Below, piece by piece: positions 10,719-22,235 of a stretch of DNA of 64,000 nucleotides. Made by a program: the position numbers and the translations under genes. Every line of letters begins with the position of its first letter. Positions within the stretch are counted from its first letter, which is position 1. Below the pieces are notes generated by a model that had not been told where the DNA came from, did not search any database, and saw only the letters and a list, made by a program, of their open reading frames with translations. The stretch spans positions 80,362,472 through 80,426,471 of the forward strand of contig OY776122.1 in assembly GCA_963675135.1 (NCBI GenBank), given 5' to 3'. The stretch is from Galeopsis tetrahit (taxonomy: Eukaryota; Streptophyta; Magnoliopsida; Lamiales; Lamiaceae).

Positions 10719-11734
10719 ATTTAAGTAAGAATTGGGTTTCCACCATATTACTTTCGCTAAAAAAGAATGATTTCAAATTATGACACAATTTTATTTTTTC
10801 TATATTTGACACTATATATGTAGATGTGTACAGTTGATATTAAATTATCAAATATTCATCACACCAACCAAGTCGTCATGCGACAAATTAAATTATGAAG
10901 GCGCGTTTTCGTGCATTTAAGCTTATGACTGCAACAAATTAGTCGTGAATTGTTCACTAATTAAATTAGGAAGCAGATTTCGTGTGGTTTACTTTTAGTT
11001 TTAGTATTACAAATTAGCTATGAAGAGCATCACAATTGAAATTTTCTAATATTTTATTCGTATTCTAATACCACGAATATTCACAATTGATTTTATGGTA
11101 TTTTAGCAAATAATATTATCTCTTTTCTAATGACATGAGTACACATACGCAATGTAACAAATTGTAGAATTGTGACTTAAGAGAATGATTCTCGATAGAT
11201 CTTAGGGGCCAATTCATATTTAATTGAGTGAACAATAAGATTGGTACTCTAAATTAGTTGGTTAAGATCTCAGTATTACAAAGATGATTTTGTGGACACT
11301 ACTCACTAGTTTTTTCTATATGCCAGATTATTATTTTAAAACATCAGTAAATTAAATAATTTACACCAAGTGGAGTAATAACTTGTAACCTAGCCTAAAC
11401 TGACACGAAGTAATCACGCGTTAGACATGCATATCATGTATGAGTCATAAGAACTGATTAATCTAAACAAGTGGTGGGCCTTGATTTTCGTGTTTCACAC
11501 ACGAAAATAGTACTCCATGATTTTTCTGGTTCATCATTAATTTATTATTTTTTCTAGCTAGGAAACACGTGGAAAAAAATAAAAATAATGACATGGCCAG
11601 ATGATTATCCATTCGCCCATGATTATACAAATTAAAATAATATTAACGTGTCTACTCTAGTATAGTATATGTGTATGTGTAGTGTATATAAATACCCAAC
11701 AGTATATGCATGAGATGATAGATAAATATATACA
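10719..11734 (+). promoter_or_regulatory. Upstream region of the first P450 gene with TATA box
   Basis: No gene is seen between the MULE and the P450 start. TATATAAATA at 11685-11694 lies about 40 bp before the ATG at 11735, which implies a very short leader of about 20 nt. The rest is AT-rich, with an ACACGTGG stretch near 11565 that contains a CACGTG G-box core. The G-box role is inference. Confidence 0.5.
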
Positions 11735-13676
11735 ATGGCATTGCTAGTGGTACCATGGATTGCTACCTTAGCTATCATTTCAATAACTCTTTATTTCTAC
11801 ACTAATACTAATGGACACAAAAAAAATCAGATGAAAAAAATATTGGCTCCCAAGGCAGATGGAGGGTGGCCATTTATCGGGCACTTGCTTATGCTATCAG
11901 GGCCCGATCCACTTCACATAACACTCTCACGCATGGCCGATAAACACGGCCCGATTTTCAGCGTGGGCCTGGGCACGAGACGCGGGCTCATAATCAACAG
12001 CTGGGAAACGGCCAAGGAATGCTACAGAACCAACGACTTAGCCTTGTCCAACAGGCCCGGGACAGCTGCAATGGGGCTCATGGGGTACGACTTTGCCATG
12101 TTCGGGTTCAGCAATTACGGGGCCTACTGGAGAGAAATGCGCAAAATCTCGGTGCTTCGACTTCTCTCTAACAGGAAAGTTGAGGCGCTTGGGGGCGCGC
12201 GTGTGGTCGAAGCGAGGACGATGTTGAAGAAGCTGTATGGGACGAGGAGGGTGCAGGTGGACATGAGGGAGGTGTTTGGCGAGTTGAGTGTGAATTTGAT
12301 GTCGAGAATGGTGGGGGGTGGCGTGATTGAGGGAGGGAAATGGAGAGACACGATTAGGAATTTCTTTAAGATGATGACGGTTTTCACGATATCGGATGTG
12401 GTGCCGTGGCTTAAGTGGATGGATAGTTGGTTTGGAGGAATGCACGAAGCTTTCAAGAGAACCGGGAGGGAGTTTGATGGGATGCTTGAAACCTGGTTGG
12501 AGGAGCATAAGAGAACTAGGAGCCTGCAGAGTAGTGGTGAAAAGGACGAGGATGATTTCATGACAGAGATGCTGAGTGCCGCTGAAGAAGTTGCTCATGA
12601 GTTCCCCTCTGGCTATGATGCTGATACAATTAACAAAGCAACATGTCAGGTACGTATTATACGCACGCCCAACGAACCTATGGATACTACAAGAAAACTG
12701 ACTTTTAGTGACAACATCCTCTCATTATTTTATTGCTTCTCTAGGTAAAAATATTTAATGATAGGACCTCTCACTAAAAGTCAATTATCGTTAAAAGACT
12801 TTTAGCTAGAGAAGCTATAATGACATGATTTCTGTCATTAAAAGTTAATTTTCTTGTAGTGTCCATAAATATTTCAATTTTTTGGAGGCCCATTTTTTTT
12901 AAGTTCGATTCAGGACCAAGTATTCTTAGGACGTACTATACGGTTTGGTGGCCTAGCATCCCCATTTTGACCCATGGAATTCCTTATATACTCTTATTAA
13001 TTTATTGAATTCAAAACAATAATAACAACTACGAGAGACTATAAGTTGTGTGCAGACAATGATGGTAGGAGGAACTGATACCGGTACTGCAGTACTTGTA
13101 TGGGCACTGACTCTTCTTCTAAACAATCGCCACACTCTGGAAAAGGCTCAACAAGAACTAGACCTTCATGTGGGGCGAGATAGGCTAGTACAAGAATCAG
13201 ACATAGGAAAACTAGTGTACATCCAAGCCATAGTAAAGGAAACTCTGCGCCTACAGCCACCAATACCTGTCAATCCAAGGGAAGCAAAAGAGGACTGTGT
13301 TGTAGCAGGCTATCACATCCCGAAAGGCACGCGCATCTTCGTCAACACGTGGAAAATCCAACGGGATCCACGTGTTTGGAACAACCCTTTGGAATTCAAT
13401 CCAGAGAGATTTCTTACAACTCACAAGGAGGTTGATGTTCTTGGGCTTCATTTTCAGCTGCTTCCATTCGGAGGAGGTCGAAGGGTTTGCCCTGCGATTT
13501 CTTTCGCCCTACGAGCGGCTCAGCTTGCTCTTGCAACACTTTTACAGGGATTCGATATTGATACACCTTTAGGTGAAGCTGTTGATATGCAGGGGAGTTT
13601 TGGTACTACCAATGTGAAGGCCACTCCACTTGAAGTGTGTCTCAATCCAAGATTGTCTCCTCAATTTTACGCTTGA
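11735..13676 (+). CDS. Cytochrome P450, CYP82-like (2 exons)
   Basis: Heme-thiolate monooxygenase, probably on the ER membrane with its active site in the cytosol. Exons: 11735-12649 (915 nt, 305 codons) and 13056-13676; the join is CAG|gtacgt ... gtgcag|ACA in phase 0, giving 511 aa. Visible parts: N-terminal anchor (about 5-22), WPFIGH near 45, WREMRK in helix C, I-helix GGTDTG (about 310-315), ETLR (367-370), PERF (421-424) and the heme loop FGGGRRVCP with Cys about 450. Odd points: the usual second Thr of the I-helix motif is Gly, and CPG is CPA. It is clearly more divergent than the two CYP82D-like genes downstream and lacks their first intron. Substrate is unknown. It converges with the next P450, 367 bp away. 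Confidence 0.85.
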
Positions 13677-14043
13677 TTCGTTCGATGGATCGAGTTGAAG
13701 TATGTACGGTTTAATGTTTAATAAATGCGCACGCATGCAGTGCGTAGAGTACTAGTTCGGAACTATTATATGTTTTGAACATATTTACATGTATGGACAA
13801 CGAATATATAAAATTGTATTACGATTTCGTGTTTATGAAAAAAATCGGAAATGAAGAAACATGGAAAAAACTGCAATAAGCGTGGTGAATCTGTAGCTAA
13901 ATCAACATATATATTAAACAGATTGAAATACGGCATTTAAACCAAATATAGTAGCACATACCATATATGCACGATTGAGACTAATACATACATATTGTTA
14001 CTTGCACATGCAGTATATTTTCTTATTTATCAAACCAAGCATA

Positions 14044-17000
14044 TTAAACATATAGGTGTGGAGAAAGTCTAGGAGAGAGAACAACTTGAAGAGGCTTGAG
14101 CTTCGGAAGAGCAATTCCCAAGCCTTCTGCCATGTCCACGGCCTCTCCCATCGGAGTAGTTACGTCGAAACCTTGGAGCAAACGAGCAAGAGTCAGCTCG
14201 ATCACTTGCGGACCAAACACCATTGCCGGACACATTCTTCTGCCCGAGCTAAAAGGAATGTACTCATAACACTGCCCTTTGAAATTCACATCCCTACTCT
14301 CTTCCAAAAATCGTTCTGGTCGGAACTCTTCCGGATCAGACCACACATTGGGGTCGCGATGCAACTTCCACAAGTTCACAATCAGACGAGTGCCTTTGGG
14401 AACGTGATACGTTCCCACGTGGCAGTCTTCAGTGGCCTCGTGTGGGCCGGCCAGGGGCCCTGGTGGATACAGCCTTAGCGTTTCTTTGAAAATAGCTTGT
14501 AGGTAAGTGAGGTTGTTTATGTCGGATTCTTGAACCCATCTGTGTTTTCCTACGTTGGTGTCGAGTTCGTGTTTGACCTTTTTCATGACGTGGCGATTGT
14601 TTAGTAGCAATGAGAGTGCCCAAATTAGTGTCTCCGCCATGCTTTCTGATCCTGTCAATATTAAGATCTGAACACAAGATATTTTGTTAGTATTAGTAGT
14701 TGAAATTAAGGGGCCTATCTATAAGAGTTTCAACTTTTTTAAAAATACTAGTAATAAAAAAGCTTACTAGAATATTGGCCTTGATGACAGTTTCCCTGTT
14801 GTGACCAGAAAGCACTTCATTCTGAGGAATAGCTGATAGCATCACATCCAGGAAATCAGAATCATCTGCTTCTTCACTTAATTCATTTTTGACCTGCTGC
14901 TGATTAATTCTTTGGTGAAGCCATTCCTCCAACACTTTGTCCATTTTGTTAACACACTGTTTCATGGCCTTGATATGCCCACCAATATCCAGCCATTCCA
15001 ACCATGGGATTGCATCCGACAAAACAAACACACCACTAACATACAATGCTTTTTTCACCTCTTCTTTGAACTCCCAATCTTTGTCAACTCCTTTGCTGCG
15101 CGCATCCCACATCACATCATTCTTATAATTTATTCATTAATTAAAGTATAGTACTGTAGATCGAAAGTTTTTATTAACTTCCTCCTACAAAAATATGATA
15201 TTTTCTACTTCTCTCATTTAGTTATTATGTCACAACTTACAGAAATGTGCAGGGTCATACACAAAATTAATTTGGATAGTCTTTGTTTTTCTCTGTAAAA
15301 ATACACATCTCATAAACATATATATATATACCCCCTCCGTCCTACTATAAGTTTCCTGCTTTCCTTGGATGTCCCACAATAAGTTTTCCTCTCCCAATCA
15401 CATCACTTATATTTTATCTATTATTTTATTATACTTCATCTTATACTAATTTATTATTTTCTCTCTCACCATCACATATTATTTTATCATATTCCTCAAT
15501 CTAAACACCCAAAATAAGTGGGAAACTTATTTCGGGACGGAGGGTGTACATAGTATATGTAAGACATTTAATTAAACACTACAAAAAAAAAAAAAATTAC
15601 ATTCGGGTCAAGAATCCGTTTCTAATTAAAAACGATGTTTTGCGACTCTAAATCGGTAGCTTACACCCACCGATCCGAACCCGAATCCATCCGACCCAAA
15701 CCCACCAAACCCGAATTGAACCTAGATGGGCGGGCACCGGATACCCGCCACTTTGACAGATAACTCTTTTATTTTTTCTTATAATATTAATTGTATATGT
15801 ATATTCTTCTAACCATTTTTTAAATTCATATAATTTATTTATTTTACATATATTAAAATTGTATAACTTTTAATGAGTATTCTAATGTGAGACAAGGGGT
15901 TCGCCTTGTCTTATTTATAATAGACGTCCAATTAAAAGTTGACACATCATTTCGCCATTAGATAAAATATTTATTTAAAAAAAAAATTAATGAAATATCC
16001 TTAAATTATTATTTAAAAAAAATATTTTAAGAGTTTTTTCCCGAGTTAGCTGGGTCGTAGATCTCGAGGCCCGAGAAAAAGCCCGATCCAATTCGAGTCG
16101 GGCCTAGAACCAACCGACACTGCCCGAACACCGGCCCGACCTGGCCCAGTCTGGGCCCAAACAAACTCGGCCCGTCCCGACCCAATTTAGGTCTGGTTCG
16201 ACTCATCCCGGTACGGTCCATTTTGGGTCCAGTCCGACTCGACCCAGCTTGGACCCGGCCCAATTCGAAGGAAACATACATCCCCATTGGGTCATGGGCC
16301 GGGCCAGCGGGCCCATTCCGGTCCGACCTATTTGACAATTCTAGATATATATGTCATTTTATAATTAAATATTTTTATTTATATTAAATTAAAAGGATAT
16401 ATATTACTCCCTCCGTAAACAAAAACTATACCTCTTTGGTTGGACACAAGTTTTAAGAAAAAATAGATAAAGTATATAAAGTAAAGGTGTTGTTGTGAGG
16501 TATTTTTTGTGGGCAGAGGGAGGGAGTATATTATTAAATAGTAAATAATAATAAAATTAAAATAAAAAAGGTTTGAATTTTATTTTTTATTTAATTTTAT
16601 CATTTGACTAATTAGATATTAGAGACTGCTGAATTTCGTATCATATAAAAAATTCAAATTTCCTGCACCACTCTGACTCGTTTTATGGTGGAAAGAAAAC
16701 TTTAACTGATTAGAGACAGTGGTATCCGTATCTAAAACTCTTGAAATTAAAAACCGTACGTATTTCATTCGATTATAATGAGAGACGATTTTATTTTCGA
16801 TTTCAAATCTCAATTTTTTTTAACAAATTCGTATTTAATCCATACCTATTAGAGACGGATTGGATATCCGTCTCTAAATTTCGGTATCAAAATTAGACTT
16901 TTTTTTTTTAGTTGAAATGTGGAATGTATAAGTAATTTGTTGTAATTTCTTATAATGTGCAAAGTAAGTATTGTGGTATTATTATTTTATATGTGATGCA

Positions 17001-17642
17001 TAGAATTTGAAAAGTGACTATAGCTTACTTCCAAATTGAGAATCTCTTTCCAACAACCATCCTGAGTGTCATATTGATTGTCACGTACTCAAACCAACTG
17101 CTCATGTTCACTAGCTTGCTTGAATCACCTAAAGAATACAAGTCTCTGATGAAGTGGTCCACTTCAGAGGCTCGAACATGGATCCAATTGTCGAGGCGCC
17201 TGGCCGTGAAAAGCTCCACGGTCACCATTTTCCGGACGTCACGCCAATACGGTCCGTACGGCGCCAATGCGAAGCCGGCTTTGTTGTAGCCTATGTACTT
17301 GGCAATGGCTATGTTGGGGCGGTTGGCAAACACTTTGTCGTTGGTGGTGAAACATTCTTTTACGGCTTCCCAATTGCTCACCACTAGGCCTTGGTGGCTC
17401 CCTAGACAAAGGGAGAAAATCGGGCCGTATTTGTCTGCCAGGGCTCCGAGGGTTAGGGCCACCGGGATTTGGCCATGGAGGAGGTGGAGATGGCCGAAAA
17501 CGGGCCATGCACCCGGTGGTTCCGGAGCCCTGATGGCTTTGCCAATTTTTTCTATCTTGGCTTTGGATATTTTGTAGTAGTTGTAGATGATGAATGTAGC
17601 TAGTAATAATGCAATTTGTAGGAAGATATGAAGGATATCCAT
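14044..17642 (-). CDS. Cytochrome P450, CYP82D-like (3 exons)
   Basis: Probable microsomal monooxygenase. In Lamiaceae, CYP82D enzymes hydroxylate flavones at C6 or C8; that role here is inference. Exons on -: 17642-17029, 15095-14768 and 14667-14044. Joins are phase 2 then phase 0, all GT-AG, giving 521 aa. Parts: membrane anchor 1-22, [13 protein letters not shown] hinge about 40-52, GPYWRDVRK in helix C, I-helix TGSESM (about 319-324), ETLR 376-379, PERF 431-434, heme loop FSSGRRMCP with Cys about 460. Odd points: I-helix TGSEST has become TGSESM, and CPG has become CPA, while the other copy keeps both. Intron 1 (1.9 kb) holds a Stowaway MITE and a CACTA-like element. A 239-bp part of exon 3 is almost identical to the next CYP82D gene. 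Confidence 0.85.
15331..15546. mobile_element. Stowaway-type MITE in intron 1 of the P450 gene
   Basis: Its ends are CCCCCTCCGTCCT and GGGACGGAGGGTG, with TA on both sides (15329-15330 and 15547-15548). The 216-bp length and AT-rich interior fit Stowaway (Tc1/mariner) MITEs. The interior TATAAGTTTCC...GGAAACTTAT matches the MITE at 17850-18122, so they belong to one family. Confidence 0.8.
15577..16914. mobile_element. CACTA-like non-autonomous element in intron 1 of the P450 gene
   Basis: The left end is CACTACAAAAAAA and the right end, read on -, is CAACTAAAAAAAA. A 3-bp AAA flanks both sides (15574-15576 and 16915-16917). Short subterminal motifs of the type ATCCGTCTCTAA and TTAGAGACGGAT recur in both orientations near the right end, with a weaker ATCCGTTTCTAA near the left, as CACTA elements often show. 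No transposase is seen. The interior carries CCCG-rich blocks at about 15660-15760 and 16040-16340, and a MITE at 16407-16526. The right terminal repeat is imperfect and the AAA duplication is low-complexity, so the class is moderately supported. Confidence 0.55.
16407..16526. mobile_element. Short Stowaway-type MITE nested in the CACTA-like element
   Basis: CTCCCTCCGTAAACAAAAAC at the left and AGGGAGGGAG at the right lie between TA dinucleotides (16405-16406 and 16527-16528). Length is 120 bp. It interrupts the CACTA-like element and is therefore younger than it. Confidence 0.65.
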
Positions 17643-17681
17643 TCTAGGGAATTTGGTTTTAAGTTGGGATGTTAATATGGG

Positions 17682-17691
17682 CCTATTTATA
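17682..17691 (-). promoter_or_regulatory. TATA box of the 3-exon CYP82D-like gene
   Basis: TATAAATAGG on - lies about 40 bp upstream of the ATG at 17642. This matches the short leader seen for the first P450 gene. A MITE (17850-18122) starts only about 160 bp further upstream and so lies within the likely promoter. Confidence 0.6.
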
Positions 17692-17849
17692 GTGCAAAGT
17701 CAGCTTTGTGCCATGGCATGCACATGTTATTGTTTTGATTACACTATTACTATTATAAAAGAATTTCGACTCACGTAAAAGTTCCATAATTTAATTCTTT
17801 TATATTAATTGCATAATAACTATTAATAACATGAGTTATATATATTATA

Positions 17850-18122
17850 CTCCCTCCGTCCCACTATAAGTTTCCCACTTTCCTTTTATGGTTGTCCCAC
17901 AATAAGTTTCCCATTTCATTTTTTCCCATTTTTGGCATATAATTTTTTCTCTCTCAATCACATCACTTATACTTTATCTATTATTTTATTCTACTTCATC
18001 TCATACTCATCTATTATTTTCTCTCTCACCATCACATCACTTGTAATTTATCTATTATTTTATAATATTCCTTAATCAAAACAACAAAAAGAAGTGGGAA
18101 ACTTATTGAGGGACGGAGGGAG
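17850..18122. mobile_element. Stowaway-type MITE in the P450 promoter region
   Basis: Perfect CTCCCTCCGTCCC and GGGACGGAGGGAG ends with TA duplications (17848-17849 and 18123-18124) enclose 273 bp. The arms pair beyond the ends (ACTATAAGTTTCCCACTT with GAAGTGGGAAACTTAT). It sits 208 bp upstream of the CYP82D-like ATG. Confidence 0.9.
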
Positions 18123-18124
18123 TA

Positions 18125-19779
18125 TTAAAGATAAAAACGAGATTTGTGTTGATATGACAATAGTAATTCATCTATTAACATTTAACACGTGCATGCAGGG
18201 GGTGGACGGCACTAATTTATTTTTAATTCATTTTTTGTTTTCAAATCTGAAAACTCACGCACAACACAGGACTGGCCGGACAGCCGCCACCTGCAATAGT
18301 GCAATACTGTACACAGTTTTAATTCATGCAAGACTTACATATATTATATGTTTGTTATTTTAATTTGTATTTATATATTATTCATTTTATTTTATTATTT
18401 GTTAATTTATTATTTTTATCATACCTTTAATTTAAAATTAAACCTTCAAATTTTTCAATGATGTATTTTTATTTTTTAGAATTTGTTTTGTAGATCAACT
18501 ATAAACAAAAATTATATTACTAATTATTAGTTAAGAGTTAGACTTTAGAAATTAATGTAGTCTTCCCTTGCAATTAAGGAACAATTTTTTCCAGTTATAT
18601 ATGAACATAATCAAGACTACGCTTCATAATAAGATGGAAAATAATTTTTTTACCGTATGTTTGTCAACGTTGGTGTTTATTGAAAAGGAAATTGCGAAGA
18701 GGTTTGCCATAAATTCACTTATAGATGATTTTCGCGATATGAAAGAAAGACGTGTTAAAAAGTTGTAAGTTTAATGTTATATTTTAAAAAAATTATGATA
18801 ATATTATATTTGTGTTTCTTAATTATAATTTAAATTTAATTATTTTGAAAATTTAGTGTTAGGCCCCCTCAATTATTCGTTCTGGCCTACTGGGGCCCGC
18901 GTGCATGTTAATTCAACTAAGTGTTCAAATTTTAGACGTTTCAAAGGAATTGACAATGTCGCGCGGATGTATGTACACATGACTTGAGTTTCATCATAAA
19001 TTTAAATAGGCTGAATTGTGCCTGTCTTCTATTTATTAACAAAATATATATATATATATAAATCATTTACTTAAAATTTAGTGTGTACTAATAATAATAC
19101 CGAATTCATTTGAATACGGACGTTTACTTATGTTTAATGGACTCAAATTAATCTTAATTAAAGGGAATGGGACTATGTCTTCTTTTTTCGTTTCAGTTAT
19201 AATGTGTGATCTCATGTAAATTTTAGTGTGCAAGTTAAATTGGTTTGCTGATACATAAGTGAATTGGCCAGGATCATTACTAAATGTATTTTAGGAATGA
19301 TGGACTAATTAAAACATAGTGTAAATTACAAATTTATAAAAGAAAATATTACTACTCCATCCTTTTTTTTTAAAGTTATCATCTTTGTTTTAAATTATTT
19401 GATGGTTTAGGATACTTACATTTGTTAATTAATTATTAATGAAGGATAAATGAAAAGAGTACGAATTACACGTTAAGAATGTATGTTCGTAATTGAATTC
19501 AATTATATCCGTGGAATAAATAAAAATGAGTAAAGTCGAGAGTACATTAATTTATGAACACTAGATTTTTGGACAAATTAAATTAAACGTGTCACCCGTT
19601 GTATGATGTCGAGAATCATTTTCATCATACCAGTGTAGTCACATTCATTTACCAATTAATTCAATTTAATTAATTAAAAAATACTACTAATATTTTGAAC
19701 TAACTGAATAATGTGAGACTGCCTTTATATTGTAGTAATGAGTATCACATTTTTAAGGTGGCAAATATCTACATTATTA
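18125..19779. other. AT-rich intergenic DNA, no gene seen
   Basis: Apart from AT-rich text and a TA microsatellite near 19048-19058, I see no coding frame with family features and no clear repeat. Short open frames at 18094-18363 and 18568-18768 have no recognisable motif or coding signature. Confidence 0.45.
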
Positions 19780-20010
19780 CTTCCTGGTCCGCCTATAAGC
19801 TTCTCATTTTACCATTTTGGTCCGTCCGTCTATAAGCTTTCCATACCTTTTTTGGTAAGTACTTTTTCTTATACTTCACTTTATATTTTACTTTTTCTCT
19901 CTATCTCTCTCCTCTCTCAATCACATCACTTGTACTATATATATTATTTAATCATTTTTCTTAATCCATGTGCCAAAAAGTAACGTGAAGCTTATAGGGG
20001 ACGGAGGGAG
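19780..20010. mobile_element. Stowaway-type MITE
   Basis: The left end CTTCCTGGTCCGCCTATAAG is degenerate and the right end CTTATAGGGGACGGAGGGAG is canonical; TA flanks both (19778-19779 and 20011-20012). GTCCGTCCGTCTATAAGCTT inside the left arm suggests a partial duplication of the terminus. Length is 231 bp. Confidence 0.75.
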
Positions 20011-20262
20011 TACTTTTCAGTGTTATCTTCTTGATCTTTAATTAGGGGCCACATATATTTTCAGTATTTCTAGTTCTTTTCAGTGTTGTCTGTAAAGTAC
20101 TCAAATTTATGTGGCCATGGTTTATGTGCTTCGAAAATGCCGTCATTTTCTCATTATTGATCGACACGATAATTAAACATTTCTCAATTCTCATACATGT
20201 ATAAATCATATTCACATTGTAATTACGTGTATTTGAAGTTGAGACTTGAATTAATAAATTAA

Positions 20263-21006
20263 GGAGGATGTATTCAATTGAGATTCTATTGGATTTTTTT
20301 GGACTTTAAAAATTACGTGGATTTATAAAATCCATCGAGTCCATACACAGTTTGACTGACTTTTTTATTGATTTATATAGATTTTCATAGATTTGACAGG
20401 ATTGTGGAATATATTTTTTTATTGATTTACATAGAATCTCGTAAACTCATGCAAAGAGTTTTTTTTTTATGTGAATTATTTTTAAAAAAAATTAATATTA
20501 TATAAAATATTTTATCAATAATATATATATATATATATATATAAATAAAGCATTTTACCAATAATATATATATATATATAATTTATATATTAATTCGGGC
20601 GGGTCGGATACCCGCGGGTCTGGCATAAGACCCAAACTCGATCCAGGGGCGAATCTGACATGATCCAAAGCTCACGAGTGGGGTGGGTATCCACCGGGTC
20701 GGGTCAATATTGCCATTCATATGATCTTTTGTCTTCAGAATTCTCTGAGAGAATCCGTTGAAATCTCTTGTTTTTAGAAGAGATTTTGGATAGTGCAATG
20801 TATTTATATTTTTGGGGCAGAATCCAACAAAATCCATAGAGTATTAAAATCATAGACGGTTGAATACCTAAAGATTTTTAAAGACATTTTAAAATTCATA
20901 TTGAATACCTCAGAATTTTAAAAGACTTTTTAAAATCCAAATTGAATATCCAAAACTTTGAAAGTCCAAAAAAAATCCTATAGAATCCACAGCCAATACA
21001 CTCCCC
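20263..21006. mobile_element. PIF/Harbinger-type (Tourist-like) element
   Basis: The ends are inverted: GGAGGATGTATTCAATTGAG on the left and, read on -, GGGGAGTGTATTGGCTGTGG on the right, both followed by GGATTCTAT-GGATTTTTTTTGG-like text. TAA flanks both ends (20260-20262 and 21007-21009), the 3-bp target size of this superfamily. The arms extend over 100 bp with repeated AAAATCCA motifs. The interior contains TA microsatellites (20520-20580) and a short CGGGT-rich block. There is no transposase. Length is 744 bp. Confidence 0.75.
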
Positions 21007-21009
21007 TAA

Positions 21010-22235
21010 ATTGACAACATTCCGTACTAACAAAAAGAATGATATTTTTAATCAATCACTTTTTCAATAAAATATTTCCCTACAAACTAAATAAAAATTA
21101 CTAATAAATATATTGAATTTCAATTTTCGTTTAATTTTTTTATATATACATATAGTATTTAAAAAATGAACTCCTAAAAATTTGAAAATTTTAGAAGCCA
21201 GTTCGTTGGTCTCATATTACTATCACTTATGAAATATTATTTAGGAATTAAATATTTTTGAGTTGGTGTTCTGTGCACCGTGCTCACTAATGCATATGTC
21301 AATCTCAATATATCACTAACAATAAAACAGTTGTTGTCCAATTGGTTATAGTAGAATAATGTAGGTAAATATTAGTAATATATAAGCAAGGTTTGGAGTT
21401 TTCAAAATTTTAAAGATAATTTTGTATAATTATTTGATTACTTTAAAATAAATAAATAAAATTTTAATACTTATTTTGTAATCATAGATTTTTTTCCTAA
21501 TTAAAATAATGATTTTTTAATAAATAATTAGATAAGCTAATTATTTTTTCTAATAATTAATTAATTTATAAATTTGTTTATTTATTTATTTAGTTTATTA
21601 TTATTATTTTCATATTAAGGAGTGTAAGCAAATTAAATTTGCACCCAATCAAATGGCACATGTGAATAAATATGTATTAAATCAAATTAATTTACTATTT
21701 TAATTTTGAGAATTTAATAAAGTTAATTCTCGAATTAAATAGTTAAATTATTGATATTTAATTAATATACACGAAGTAAACTCTTAAATTGGTAAGAGAA
21801 TTAAATTAAAATCAATCAAGTCAATTAAATGGGCATCGGTTAATAAGAAGACACGTAACACGTAAAAAAGGAAAAAAAGTCTTCACTCCTTCACCCTATA
21901 AATAGGATCCTCCCCTCATTCATTTGTCACACAACACACAACAAGAAAGACTTTCAAGACTCTAAATCTAAAATGTGTATTGAACTGTTTAGTGAACCAA
22001 AATTAAAATGAGTAAGTGGTCTGAACAAATTCAAAAGCAGTCATTGAACCAAAAAAAATATTTAACCCCCTATTTTATAAAGAGAAACCGTCAAATTAAT
22101 TCAGGAGAAGCAACCAGTATTCTTGTGTTTTTATTAAGGTAAATGTCGTGGCATTCCTTAAGCAAATCATACTAGTATTTAAATTAAAAACATTAATATT
22201 GCAATGAATTAATATTATTGAGCGGGGATTGAGAA
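21010..22235. other. AT-rich intergenic DNA with an LTR- or promoter-like stretch
   Basis: No gene is supported. CCCTATAAATAGGATCC at about 21893-21909, followed by CATTTGTCACACAACACACA, resembles the TATA region and leader of a retroelement LTR or a host promoter, but I could not find matching long terminal repeats or a downstream frame. The segment lies just 3' of the 4-exon P450 gene. Confidence 0.35.

Noticed and set aside
14044..17642. 3-exon P450 as a pseudogene because its first exon is 1.9 kb from the next
   Set aside because: Phases and GT-AG sites fit exactly; the gap is explained by transposons in the intron.
21880..21980. Solo LTR of a retrotransposon
   Set aside because: TATA and leader-like text only; no TG...CA ends or target duplication could be placed.
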